Positions 8,574 to 19,033 of a stretch of 64,000 bases of DNA are shown in pieces. The stretch comes from Enterococcus sp. DIV2402 (GTDB taxonomy: Bacteria; Bacillota; Bacilli; Lactobacillales; Enterococcaceae). Both the position numbers and the translations under genes were made by a program. Position 1 is the first letter of the stretch, and the number at the start of each line of letters is the position of its first letter. The notes below the pieces were generated by a model. That model did no database searches. It was not told the origin of the DNA and was given only the letters and a program-made list of their open reading frames with translations. The stretch spans positions 310,001 through 374,000 of the forward strand of contig NZ_CP147251.1 of assembly GCF_017426705.2 (NCBI RefSeq), given 5' to 3'.

Positions 8574-9506
8574 ATGAATTACTTTAAATTACATGTTTTT
8601 TGCAAATTATGTGAACGCAAAAAAGGCGCAACCGTCGCCAAAGAACTCGACATTACCCCTTCTACAGTTTCTTTTCATATTCAATCATTAGAAAAAGAAC
8701 TAGGTATTCAATTGTTTTATCGAAAAGCCGGGCATTTCATTCTAACGAAACAAGGTGAAGTCGTGTATCGTTACGCGCAACGCATCATCAATTTGCAAGA
8801 AGAACTTATGTATTTTGCTAAAACTAGTCAGCAAGGAACACGTGGCCTGTTCCGATTAGGTGTCAGTGGACTCGCAAATCAAATTTTTTTACCAGAAATT
8901 ATCCATCAATTTTCAACCTTATATCCACAAATACGCTTATCTGTGGTTTCTGATACCTCACCAGAAATCGAAAAATTAATCGCCAGCTTTCAACTAGATT
9001 ATGGTATTCTGATTGGCTCTCCTAAAAAACATCCTGATTTAGTTTATGAAAAACTTGGCACTGACCAACTCAAATTGGTTTTTGGTATCAATCATCCGTT
9101 TACAAAAAAAACAGTCATTACCAAAGCAGATATTTTGAATCAAACACTATTGTTCCATGAAAAACAAAGCTCGAGTAAATCAATTCTGGAACAATGGCTA
9201 GATTATCCCATCAAAGAATTAAATGGTATTGAATTGGATTCTGTCACCTCAATGAAAAAAGTATTGGAATACGGACAAACCGTTGCTTTCATTTCAGAGT
9301 TATTAGTTCAAGAAGAGCTAACTTCTCAGACGCTAGCTAGTAGAAAACTAGCTGATTTAGGCTTAACTCGCACAATTTATCTCGTAAAAAACAAATCTTT
9401 CTTTGATGATGCCATTAGTTTAAACTTCAAAGAGTTACTAGGTAACATCGTGGTAACCCCACAGCTACCACCTAGCATAAAAACAGAAGAAACTATTGAT
9501 ATATAA
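8574..9506 (+). CDS. LysR-family transcriptional regulator
   Basis: The 310-residue protein has the LysR N-terminal winged HTH (FKLHVFCKLCERK, then ITPSTVSFHIQSLEKELGIQLFYRK), followed by an effector-binding domain from about residue 90 (GLFRLGVSGLANQIFLPEII). It is divergent from the ABC operon at 8438 and probably controls it and itself via the inverted repeat between them. The effector, perhaps the imported solute or a derivative, cannot be deduced. A terminator follows directly. Confidence 0.93.
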   Translation: MNYFKLHVFCKLCERKKGATVAKELDITPSTVSFHIQSLEKELGIQLFYRKAGHFILTKQGEVVYRYAQRIINLQEELMYFAKTSQQGTRGLFRLGVSGLANQIFLPEIIHQFSTLYPQIRLSVVSDTSPEIEKLIASFQLDYGILIGSPKKHPDLVYEKLGTDQLKLVFGINHPFTKKTVITKADILNQTLLFHEKQSSSKSILEQWLDYPIKELNGIELDSVTSMKKVLEYGQTVAFISELLVQEELTSQTLASRKLADLGLTRTIYLVKNKSFFDDAISLNFKELLGNIVVTPQLPPSIKTEETIDI

Positions 9507-9510
9507 GCAA

Positions 9511-9546
9511 AAAAACTCCCTCGATAATTTTATACCGAGGGAGTTT
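9511..9546. terminator. Bidirectional intrinsic terminator
   Basis: AAACTCCCTCG pairs with CGAGGGAGTTT. It lies between the convergent ends of the LysR gene and the membrane protein gene at 9552. Confidence 0.85.
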
Positions 9547-9551
9547 CAAGG

Positions 9552-10100
9552 TTATACCTCGTAAACATTATCCATACTACCTTCCACATCTACAAAGTAA
9601 TTTTTGATATTTTCTCGTTCATGATAGACATTGACCTGCCCATTTAAGTATGGTCGGGGATCATAACGTAACGTGCGACTTTTAAAGAGATAAACATCCC
9701 CATTTTTTTCTGTATATGAACAAGTCAGCAATATTTGATACTGATGATTAATTTGGATAGAGGAGTAACCAATCTCTAAATTTTGACAAACCAACATTTT
9801 TCCATTTTGCTTTAACTCTTCCGCTCGTTGTTTTTTGCGCCATTGAATAATAAAAATTGTGGTACCAATGATGATTAAAATCAACGCTGGTGTTCCAAAA
9901 GCAAATAGGAAAATCCGACGAAATATTCGCAAATTTTCCTCCGTATATGGTTGTCGTACACCATTTAACGTGAAATTAAAATTATCCGGGCTAAAGGTGA
10001 CGACTTGCATAATAACTGCTGGAATGAAAAATACTACCCCCATTCCACCTAGTAGATAACTTACCCAACTATAATTGACATAAATACTTTTCTTTCTCAT
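9552..10100 (-). CDS. DUF3592-like membrane protein
   Basis: The 182-residue protein has two membrane segments (about residues 12-35 and 65-90) and a C-terminal domain with QYQILLTCSYTE, SRTLRYDPRPYLNG and QVNVYHERENIKNYFVDVE. This pattern of a polypeptide conversion domain ending in Y-D-P-x-N-P-like motifs fits DUF3592. Start was set at ATG 10100, eight bases after AAGGAG; upstream GTG codons in frame are less well placed. Function is unknown. It is a single gene. Confidence 0.65.
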   Translation of the reverse strand: MRKKSIYVNYSWVSYLLGGMGVVFFIPAVIMQVVTFSPDNFNFTLNGVRQPYTEENLRIFRRIFLFAFGTPALILIIIGTTIFIIQWRKKQRAEELKQNGKMLVCQNLEIGYSSIQINHQYQILLTCSYTEKNGDVYLFKSRTLRYDPRPYLNGQVNVYHERENIKNYFVDVEGSMDNVYEV

Positions 10101-10283
10101 CACACCCACTCCTTTATAATTTATTATATCTATTGTACCGTAGTTTTATCATAATTTGGAGAGAAGCGGTTACACGTATGAATAACGATAAGCGATACAA
10201 TGCCCTAAATAGCAAACCATCCGAATGCTAGAGGAATTGCTACTCACTCTAATCATCCGGATAGTTTATAGTGTTACTTCTGC

Positions 10284-11174
10284 TTATTTCGCTAATTTCC
10301 TTGTTTTCATTACGGTACGAGTGGTTCCATAGGTAAAGACGATAATTCCTAACCAGATAAATCCAAACGCCGTAAATTGCGCCAGAGAGTACGTTTCATG
10401 AAATAAGAAAACAGCAAACAATAACATAATCGTGGGATTAATATACTGAATAAATCCTAACGTAATGTAAGACGTACTCTTTGCTGCTTCCGCAAACAAT
10501 AGCAATGGAATTACCGTTACTACCCCTGCTCCCATTAACAAAAGATTTGTTTGAACAGAATAATGCATAAAACCAATTGGTGAAACGAATAAAATATACA
10601 ATAAAGAAAATGGTAACATAACAAACGTTTCCACCGTTAATCCTGTCATCGAACTGATTGGGATACGTTTTTTAATTAATCCGTAAATACTAAAAGAAAA
10701 AGCCATAATGAGAGAAGAATAAGGTACTTTTCCTGTTTGAATGGCAAGTAAAACCACGCCAATTACGACCAAACTACAAGCAATTTTTCCACTACGGCTT
10801 AATTGTTCTTTTAACACTAGTGTTGCCAGCAAGACATTGACCAAAGGATTAATGTAATAGCCCAAACTAGCTTCCATAACATGTCCTTCACTAACTGTAA
10901 AAATAAACGTGAACCAATTAATTGAAATCAATAGTGCAGCTAAAATCATTAAAAATAAGTAGTTCTTATTTTCCCATAAACGTTTTAATTCTTTAACAAA
11001 TTGCGACCAGCTACCACTCAGCGCTAAAAAAGCAATCATAAAAATAAATGACCAAATAATGCGATAACACATCGTCGCAAGCGGCGAAACATCTGTGAGC
11101 AGTTTCCAATATAGCGTAATGAACCCCCAGAAAACATAGGCGCCAATCCCAAATACTATTCCCTTATTTTTCAT
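10284..11174 (-). CDS. rarD: EamA-family permease RarD
   Basis: Ten hydrophobic segments and the opening MKNKGIVFGIGAYVFWGF match RarD of the drug/metabolite transporter (EamA) superfamily. GYYINPLVNVLLATLVLKEQL and GFIQYINPTIMLLFAVFLF are the paired internal motifs. Start is placed at ATG 11174 on homology; an in-frame ATG at 11195 has a poorly spaced GGAGG. The transported compound is not known for this family (chloramphenicol resistance was the original phenotype of rarD). A hairpin ending near 10262 lies downstream. Confidence 0.85.
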   Translation of the reverse strand: MKNKGIVFGIGAYVFWGFITLYWKLLTDVSPLATMCYRIIWSFIFMIAFLALSGSWSQFVKELKRLWENKNYLFLMILAALLISINWFTFIFTVSEGHVMEASLGYYINPLVNVLLATLVLKEQLSRSGKIACSLVVIGVVLLAIQTGKVPYSSLIMAFSFSIYGLIKKRIPISSMTGLTVETFVMLPFSLLYILFVSPIGFMHYSVQTNLLLMGAGVVTVIPLLLFAEAAKSTSYITLGFIQYINPTIMLLFAVFLFHETYSLAQFTAFGFIWLGIIVFTYGTTRTVMKTRKLAK

Positions 11175-11280
11175 ACTATCTTCTTGCCTTTCCATCAACC
11201 GAAAAGCAGCTCCTCCTCATTGAATTATATCTATTATAGCGGAAAACTTATTTTTTTATAGCATTTTCTGAAAAAATAAA

Positions 11281-11312
11281 AAAACTGCTTTTCTTTTTCT
11301 GAAAAGCAGTTC
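11281..11312. terminator. Intrinsic terminator after the dus gene
   Basis: AACTGCTTTTC and GAAAAGCAGTT form a stem; T-runs follow on the minus strand. Confidence 0.8.
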
Positions 11313-11324
11313 ATATTTTACTTA

Positions 11325-12281
11325 TTAAATAAAAAATTCATCCAAAATGGTGCGAACTTCATCCGTGGATTTCGTATTCATTAAACGTACTCGTAAATCA
11401 CTCGCTCCAGGAAAACCTTTCACGTAAATTTTAAAGAAGCGATGTAATCCAACGATAGAACGTGGAACCATTTCAGCATATTGATCTTGTAAATCAAGTT
11501 GTAGACGTAACAAACCCAGCAATTCTTTAGAAGTATGCGCTTTTGGTTCTTTTTCAAAAGCATAGGGATTTTTAAAAATTCCACGACCAATCATCACGCC
11601 ATCAACGCCATATTGTTCCGCTAACGCCAGTCCTTTTTGACGGTCCGGAATATCACCATTAATCGTAATCATTGTTTGTGGTGCCAAACGATTGCGTAGT
11701 TCCACTATTTGCGGAATCATCTCCCAATGTGCATCGACTTTACTCATTTCCTTACGCGTACGTAAATGGACAGATAAATTGGCAATATCTTGTTGCAACA
11801 AATGCGTAATCCAACCTTCTAATTCCGCCGTTTCAGTAAAACCAATTCGCGTTTTTACACTAACAGGCAATCCCCCTGCTTTCGCCGCCTCAATCAATTC
11901 CGCTGCCGCTTCGGGACGTCGAATCAGTCCACTTCCCTTACCGCGATCGGCAACATTTGGTACAGGACACCCCATGTTGATGTCAATTCCCTTGAAACCC
12001 ATCTCTGCCATACCAATACTCATTTGACGGAAAAATTCTGGGTTATCCCCCCAAATATGCGCCACCATGGGTTGTTCGTCCTCAGTAAAAACTAACCGCC
12101 CACGTACACTTTGAATGCCATCTGGATGACAATAACTATCCGAATTCGTAAACTCCGTAAAAAAGACATCTGGTGCCCCTGCTTCTTTCACCACATGACG
12201 AAAAACCACATCCGTCACATCTTCCATTGGCGCCAAAACAAAAAATGGTTTTGGTAATTCCGCCCAAAAATTATTAGTCAT
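11325..12281 (-). CDS. tRNA-dihydrouridine synthase
   Basis: The 318-residue protein carries the Dus signature: LAPMEDVTD near residue 17, [11 protein letters not shown] with the catalytic Cys near 104, VKTRIGF, ITINGDI, and GVMIGRG. It reduces specific uridines in the tRNA D-loop or variable region using FMN and NADPH. The C-terminal helical RNA-binding part is present, so length is normal. The start ATG follows GGAAGG. It is monocistronic with its own terminator. Which Dus subfamily (which U is modified) is not decided here. Confidence 0.93.
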   Translation of the reverse strand: MTNNFWAELPKPFFVLAPMEDVTDVVFRHVVKEAGAPDVFFTEFTNSDSYCHPDGIQSVRGRLVFTEDEQPMVAHIWGDNPEFFRQMSIGMAEMGFKGIDINMGCPVPNVADRGKGSGLIRRPEAAAELIEAAKAGGLPVSVKTRIGFTETAELEGWITHLLQQDIANLSVHLRTRKEMSKVDAHWEMIPQIVELRNRLAPQTMITINGDIPDRQKGLALAEQYGVDGVMIGRGIFKNPYAFEKEPKAHTSKELLGLLRLQLDLQDQYAEMVPRSIVGLHRFFKIYVKGFPGASDLRVRLMNTKSTDEVRTILDEFFI

Positions 12282-12423
12282 TATATACTTCCTTCCATCT
12301 ACCCATTTGTAATTTGTGGGTTCTTCCGACTGAAAACATGGTTATTATACTAGGAATAAAGAGGAGATGCAAAGGTCGGGATCGAATCGGTTAGTTCTTA
12401 TTTTAAAATTCCAGTTTCATTGG

Positions 12424-12483
12424 TTGACATTTTTAAACCAATAAATTAAAATTCATTTATCAAACGGTTTAAATAATTAAACC
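12424..12483 (+). promoter_or_regulatory. Promoter with putative ArsR operators upstream of the oxidoreductase
   Basis: TTGACA (12424) is followed by 17 bp and TAAAAT (12447). The spacer contains TTTTTAAACCAATAAAT, nearly identical to TTTTTAAACCATTAAAT in front of the ArsR gene (about 14580-14596). A GGTTTAA-n4-TTAAACC palindrome lies at 12466-12483. The shared motif suggests one regulator controls both units. Confidence 0.6.
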
Positions 12484-12503
12484 ATAATTCGGAGGAATAC
12501 AAA

Positions 12504-13529
12504 TTGAGAACAACAATGAATGCCGCATTAATTAAACACTATAAACAAGATTTACCCACTATTGAACAAGTACCTATGCCAAAGATTGGGGCTAATGATG
12601 TTTTAATAAAAATCGTTGCAGCAAGCATCAATCCAATTGACTTAAAAACAAAAGATGGTGGCTTAAAGATGCTTCTAAAATACGAAATGCCGTTGATTTT
12701 AGGAAGTGATTTTTCAGGTATAATTACCGAAGTCGGTGCTGCAATCACAAACTTTAAGGTGGGTGACCCTGTCTATGGCCGTGTTCAAAAAAATCGTATT
12801 GGCACTTTTGCAGAATATATTGCAGTCGCTCAAGGCGATATTGCGATTAAACCAGCTAATTTAACATTTGAAGAAGCGGCTGCCATTCCACTCGTAGGAT
12901 TAACTAGTTATCAAGCTTTACATGATATTATGAAGATTAAACCCAACCAAAAAGTTTTAATTCAAGCTGGTTCTGGTGGTATTGGAACAATCGCCATTCA
13001 GATTGCTAAGATGCTTGGTGCCTATGTTGCAACAACAACGAGTGCCAAAAATTTTGAACTCGTCAAATCACTTGGTGCAGATCAAATCATTGATTATCGA
13101 ACAGAGAATTTTTATGATAAGTTGCATGATTATGATTATGTTTTTGATACTCAAGGTGGAAAAATTCTTGAAAATGCTTTTAAAATCATTAAGCCTGGTG
13201 GCAAAGTTGTTAGTATTTCAGGACTACCAAATGAACGTTTTGCAGAAGAATATCACCTTCCTCTTTGGAAAAAACTAGCCTTTCGCTTGGTGACACGTAA
13301 TTTAACAAAACTTGAAAAAGCTGCTCAGGCAGACTATCATTTTCTATTTATGAAACCAAGTGGGAAACAATTGGAAACGTTGCGAACCTATTTTGAAGCT
13401 GAGACCTTGAAACCAGTAATCGATAGAATCATTCCTTTCTCAGAAATTGCTGATGCTTTTAATTACTCACATTCTGGTAAAGCTAAAGGAAAAATCATTC
13501 TAAGAATAAGTGCTATTGAAAAAAGCTAG
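12504..13529 (+). CDS. Zinc-independent NADP oxidoreductase of the MDR/quinone reductase family
   Basis: The 341-residue protein has the GroES-like N-terminal domain (AASINPIDLKTKDGG, GSDFSGIITEVG, VGDPVYGR) and a Rossmann domain with LIQAGSGGIGTIAIQIAK. The catalytic zinc cysteines of alcohol dehydrogenases are absent, so it belongs with quinone oxidoreductases/enoyl reductases. Start is TTG 12504, eight bases after GGAGG; the ATG at 12516 is too far from that site. It is divergent in function but convergent in orientation with the DJ-1/ArsR operon and shares an operator-like motif with it, suggesting a joint electrophile or redox-stress response. Confidence 0.88.
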   Translation: MRTTMNAALIKHYKQDLPTIEQVPMPKIGANDVLIKIVAASINPIDLKTKDGGLKMLLKYEMPLILGSDFSGIITEVGAAITNFKVGDPVYGRVQKNRIGTFAEYIAVAQGDIAIKPANLTFEEAAAIPLVGLTSYQALHDIMKIKPNQKVLIQAGSGGIGTIAIQIAKMLGAYVATTTSAKNFELVKSLGADQIIDYRTENFYDKLHDYDYVFDTQGGKILENAFKIIKPGGKVVSISGLPNERFAEEYHLPLWKKLAFRLVTRNLTKLEKAAQADYHFLFMKPSGKQLETLRTYFEAETLKPVIDRIIPFSEIADAFNYSHSGKAKGKIILRISAIEKS

Positions 13530-13536
13530 GAAATCT

Positions 13537-14229
13537 TTATAAAAGATTTTCTAGCTTTAATTCGTTAATTAAGAGTTTGGCTACCGCTTTGACTGAAAAT
13601 GGATTTTGACCAGTGATAATCCGCCCATCTTTGACAGCATATTCACTATAAAAACGTTTCTTTTTAAAATTTGCTCCATGTTTTTTAGCTACTTGTTGAT
13701 TTAAAAATGGTACAACTGATTTTTTCCCAGCGATTATTTCTTCAGTTGTCGTAAACCCTGTAATGTTTTTTCCAGAAATGACGTACTTTCCTCTTTCATC
13801 TTGAATATCCAATAAACCAGCAATTCCATGACACACAGAAGTCAGATAGCCCTTATTGTTATAAATTGCTAAAGCAATTTTTTGAAGTTGCGTATCTTTC
13901 GGAAAATCCCACATCACACCATGACCACCTGTATAATAAATAGCGATATATTCTTCAGGATTAATCTGACTGGGTTTTAAAGTATTAGTTAATGCACGTT
14001 GAACAAAATCTTCACTTTCATAAATTGATAGAATAGACTCATCTGTATATTTCATGCTTCTAGGATCAAGAGGTACAAAACCGCCTTTAGGACTGACATA
14101 ATCGACTTGTATGCCGACTTTTTGCATTTCTTCTACAAATTCTGTCGCTTCTCCTAACCATAGTCCAGTTGGTTCCTTTGTTCCTTGATAACGAGTAACA
14201 TTCGTTTCCACAATCAATACTTTTTTCAT
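13537..14229 (-). CDS. DJ-1/PfpI (Hsp31-like) family protein
   Basis: The 230-residue protein shows the class I glutamine-amidotransferase-like fold: VLIVETN at the start, AIYYTGGHGVMWDFP, and the nucleophile elbow LTSVCHGIAGLLDI with the conserved Cys near residue 124. Length and GHGxMWDFP fit the Hsp31-like glyoxalase III/chaperone branch. Start is set at ATG 14229 (MKKVLIVE). It overlaps the end of the ArsR gene by a few bases, so the two are translationally coupled. A role in methylglyoxal or other electrophile detoxification is inferred from the family and the partner oxidoreductase. Confidence 0.85.
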   Translation of the reverse strand: MKKVLIVETNVTRYQGTKEPTGLWLGEATEFVEEMQKVGIQVDYVSPKGGFVPLDPRSMKYTDESILSIYESEDFVQRALTNTLKPSQINPEEYIAIYYTGGHGVMWDFPKDTQLQKIALAIYNNKGYLTSVCHGIAGLLDIQDERGKYVISGKNITGFTTTEEIIAGKKSVVPFLNQQVAKKHGANFKKKRFYSEYAVKDGRIITGQNPFSVKAVAKLLINELKLENLL

Positions 14230-14234
14230 AAGAA

Positions 14235-14561
14235 TCACTCTTTCACCATAATTTGTGTGACACTATCTAATAATTTTTTCAGTCTTTCAATTTTTTGTGT
14301 TTCGTGAGTTAAATAATAATAATTTTTAGTGCCTTCGCTATGATAATCAACAATGTTTGCCTCTTTTAGAATTTTCAAGTGATGGGAAACAGCTGGGCGA
14401 GATAACTTAGTATCTTCGGTTAATTCCGAAACACGTACACCTTTGCACGCGCCTTCTTCTAATAAACGAATAATGATTGCTTGTCTTTTTTCATCACCTA
14501 ATGCAATCAAAAAATCACTGACTTCTGAAAATTCTTTTTTTAATTCAGTAAAATCTGCCAT
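14235..14561 (-). CDS. ArsR-family winged-helix repressor
   Basis: The 108-residue protein contains the ArsR winged HTH (LGDEKRQAIIIRLLEEG, then LSRPAVSHHLKILKEANIV and YYYLTHE). No CxC metal-binding motif is visible in helix 3, so it probably senses something other than arsenite or cadmium. Start is ATG 14561 after GAGGTTGG. It is the first gene of the operon with the DJ-1-like gene. The motif TTTAAACCATTAAAT just upstream recurs in the promoter at 12424. Confidence 0.88.
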   Translation of the reverse strand: MADFTELKKEFSEVSDFLIALGDEKRQAIIIRLLEEGACKGVRVSELTEDTKLSRPAVSHHLKILKEANIVDYHSEGTKNYYYLTHETQKIERLKKLLDSVTQIMVKE

Positions 14562-14650
14562 ATTCCAACCTCGGTTCATATTTTTAAACCATTAAATCAC
14601 TAATACGTAAAATTGTCAATAATCACGTCTAATCATTCCTTTTTTTCATC

Positions 14651-14686
14651 AAAAACCCCACATTTACATTGCTAGTAAATGTGGGG
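14651..14686 (-). terminator. Intrinsic terminator of the licT-bglP operon
   Basis: CCCCACATTTAC pairs with GTAAATGTGGGG, followed by TTTTT on the minus strand. Confidence 0.9.
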
Positions 14687-14704
14687 TAACTGCGTTTATT
14701 TGAT

Positions 14705-16621
<1,917 letters not shown>

Positions 16622-16647
16622 TTAATTTTTTTGTTTTTTAATCTAGA

Positions 16648-16674
16648 GGTTTCGCCAACTGAATGTAACGATCC
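16648..16674 (-). promoter_or_regulatory. RAT (ribonucleic antiterminator) site before bglP
   Basis: The minus strand reads GGATCGTTACATTC then AGTTGGCGAAACC, close to the LicT/BglG RAT consensus (GGATTGTTAC...GGCAAAACC). A clear overlapping terminator stem is not obvious to me immediately downstream. Confidence 0.65.
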
Positions 16675-16733
16675 TAACCCGTCCATCGGGTGTCTCTACT
16701 CCTTTCATTGGTTGGTATTTTAAGAGTGTTCTC

Positions 16734-17582
16734 TTATTTCGTTTTTTCAATAATACGTGCAATATGAATAGTAATGTACACTTGTTCGTCTTTAGAAGCT
16801 TGATAGTGCCAACGCGTATCCAGCAATTCAACAACTTTCTTAGTCGCTTCAAATGCTTCTGGATATTTTTTATTAATTAACACAAACAATTCATTTTCTA
16901 CCGCATCTTCTTCGATTTCATCCAATCGGGCATTTAATACCCGTTCTGAGAAAAAGCGTAAATGTGTAATAAATCGTTGGAAATAAATATCATTTTCGGC
17001 AAAATTAATTTTCAAGGTATATTTAATTACCGTTAAAATTTCTTCAATCATTTGAGTTAGATTAATAGCGGCTTCATTAGTTGAATCTATTTCGGCATTG
17101 ACAATGTGTAACGTTAAAAAACCAGACTCATCATCGGATAATTCAATACCCATTTTTTCATTAACAAATTGAATCCCTTTACGAGCAATGGCTAATTCTT
17201 CTGGGAAAAAACGTTTAATATCCCAAAGTAGAAAATTTTTCATTTGAATTCCTTTTTTTGCTCGTTGAATAGCCGTGTGTAAATGGTCAGCAAAAGAAAT
17301 AAAGCTTGTTTCATTAAATTCTTTATTCAATTTTTTTTTCGCATAATTTAAAATATCAAACGCAATGGCGATTACATCTTCAGGAATTTCAGAAAGCATT
17401 TGTTCAATACGAATCGATTCGACTTGATTTTTTATTTCAAAGACTTTTTCAATACGACTTTTATCGACTTGAAATCCTGGCTTTTTCTGAAAACCTAAGC
17501 CATTTCCCATTAAAACAACTTCTTTTTGGTCATCATTTAGTGCCACCACTACATTGTTATTCAAAATCCGTAGAATTTCCAA
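16734..17582 (-). CDS. licT: LicT/BglG-family transcriptional antiterminator
   Basis: The protein of about 282 residues has the CAT RNA-binding domain at the N-terminus (LRILNNNVVVA, VLMGNGLGFQKKPG) followed by two PRD domains with phosphorylatable histidines (FADHLHTAIQRA in PRD1, HLRFFSERVL in PRD2). It binds RAT hairpins and prevents termination when its inducer PTS is active. I place the start at TTG 17582, because LicT proteins open with M-x-I-x-RILNNN and AAAAGGGTGAG precedes; a GTG three codons earlier is the alternative. RAT-like sequences lie both before this gene and before bglP. Confidence 0.88.
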   Translation of the reverse strand: MEILRILNNNVVVALNDDQKEVVLMGNGLGFQKKPGFQVDKSRIEKVFEIKNQVESIRIEQMLSEIPEDVIAIAFDILNYAKKKLNKEFNETSFISFADHLHTAIQRAKKGIQMKNFLLWDIKRFFPEELAIARKGIQFVNEKMGIELSDDESGFLTLHIVNAEIDSTNEAAINLTQMIEEILTVIKYTLKINFAENDIYFQRFITHLRFFSERVLNARLDEIEEDAVENELFVLINKKYPEAFEATKKVVELLDTRWHYQASKDEQVYITIHIARIIEKTK

Positions 17583-17617
17583 CCATCTCACCCTTTTCTG
17601 GATTCAATATTATTGAA

Positions 17618-17688
17618 TAAAAAAAGACCTAAACGACAACACAAAAAAGTGGTCATTTAGGTCTAGCTTAACTCAATAATAACTATCC
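17618..17688 (-). promoter_or_regulatory. RAT site plus terminator upstream of licT
   Basis: On the minus strand a RAT-like sequence, GGATAGTTATTATTGAG and on to GACC (17660-17688), overlaps the stem of an intrinsic terminator. That stem is AGACCTAAATGACC with GTCGTTTAGGTCT and a T-run (17618-17664). This is the classic arrangement for autoregulated antitermination. Confidence 0.75.
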
Positions 17689-17795
17689 TAGAACAAAGAT
17701 ACTACTTTTAGAAAGCGTTGTCAATATTGTTTTATAAGTGTTCATAATTATTTTCGTAAATTTACTTATTCTAAAAAAAAGGTTCTTAACAAAAT

Positions 17796-17809
17796 GGAAA
17801 GCGTTTACC
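17796..17809. promoter_or_regulatory. Candidate cre (CcpA) site
   Basis: GGAAAGCGTTTACC matches the cre consensus TGWAARCGNTWWCA at 12 of 14 positions. It lies between the divergent licT operon and the serine hydrolase gene and would give glucose repression. The rest of the 17.59-17.92 kb gap shows no gene. Confidence 0.5.
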
Positions 17810-17919
17810 AAAAATGAAAAATATGTGATACTATTTTTATAAATAACAAAGGTTGGTGAAATCCAATGACAAATTAATTTTGTTGCTCCGTTACTTTCGT
17901 TCAACGAATGGAGAAAACG

Positions 17920-18969
17920 ATGTCCCAAAATAAAAAATTACAACAACTTTTTATGAAATTAGATGATATTTATCAAAAAACAAACTATAACGGTGCTTAT
18001 GGGATTGTTACTGCCGATGAGATTTTGCATACAAATACAAGAGGTTTCAGCAATTTTGACACTAGCTCCCCTTTTGAACCTACAACAAAAACATGCATCG
18101 GTTCTTTAACCAAACAATTTACAGCGACTACGCTATTGCTACTAGAAGCCGAACATAAACTTAATTTAAACATGACTCTTGCAGAATTTTATCCTAACTA
18201 TGTGTATGCAAAAGACATTACTCTCATTCAAATGATTCATATGACGTCAGGAATTCCTAATTATACAGATGTCATTTACGAAGAAAGCTTAAAGAAATCG
18301 GCTGAACAAGATATTTCTGAGCAAATGGCACATTTCATCGTCACTAAAACACTCGATGAGGACAGCACCCCATTGGCAAAAATTTTAGAAAAACTCAATG
18401 TCTTCCCCTTGGATTTTCAACCAGGAAGCAAATTTGCTTATAGCAATACGAATTATGGCTTGTTAGGAGAAATCATTACCAAAGTAACTGGCCAACCATT
18501 TAGTCACTATTTTGAAGAAAAAATTTTCAAGCCATTAAATATGACTGCTACTTCTACCACCTCGCTTGATTCGCAAGCAATTAGTTATCGCTGGGTTGAT
18601 GGAAAACGCCAACGGTTCGAAACCGGTTTACTAGATTCAGCAGACGGTGGGATGGTGTCTACTTTAGAAGATATGATGAAGTGGCTACAAGCCATCTTGA
18701 ACCAACAAATATTGTCTACTGCTGAATGGGAACGCGCCTTTACCCTTTGCCACAATCACTATGGATTTGGCTGGATGACACTCGATGACTGGTATTATCA
18801 CGGTGGCGAATACCTCGGTTTTTACGCCGAAATATTTATTCACCCAACAACCAACATTGGCAAAATCATGCTCTACAATTTGGAAGCAGATAGCGAATTA
18901 GACCAGCTTTCGATGGATGAGCGGTCTGTTTGGCGAGAGGCGTTAATTCAGTTATTCCAAAATAATTAA
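17920..18969 (+). CDS. Serine hydrolase, class C beta-lactamase/PBP4* fold
   Basis: The 349-residue protein has the three motifs of the fold: SxxK in GSLTKQFTATTL near residue 58, YxN in YSNTNYGLLGE near 168, and HxG in YHGGEYLGF near 291. No signal peptide is present, so it is cytosolic or non-classically located, and a true beta-lactamase role is unlikely. Esterase or D-amino-peptidase activity is possible. Start is ATG 17920 because GGAG lies seven bases upstream; an ATG at 17908 overlaps that site. It is a single gene. Confidence 0.85.
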   Translation: MSQNKKLQQLFMKLDDIYQKTNYNGAYGIVTADEILHTNTRGFSNFDTSSPFEPTTKTCIGSLTKQFTATTLLLLEAEHKLNLNMTLAEFYPNYVYAKDITLIQMIHMTSGIPNYTDVIYEESLKKSAEQDISEQMAHFIVTKTLDEDSTPLAKILEKLNVFPLDFQPGSKFAYSNTNYGLLGEIITKVTGQPFSHYFEEKIFKPLNMTATSTTSLDSQAISYRWVDGKRQRFETGLLDSADGGMVSTLEDMMKWLQAILNQQILSTAEWERAFTLCHNHYGFGWMTLDDWYYHGGEYLGFYAEIFIHPTTNIGKIMLYNLEADSELDQLSMDERSVWREALIQLFQNN

Positions 18970-19033
18970 AAGTACGGGAGCTAAATAATTTTTATTTAGC
19001 CCCATATTTTATCTAGCATCACTACTAGTGACC

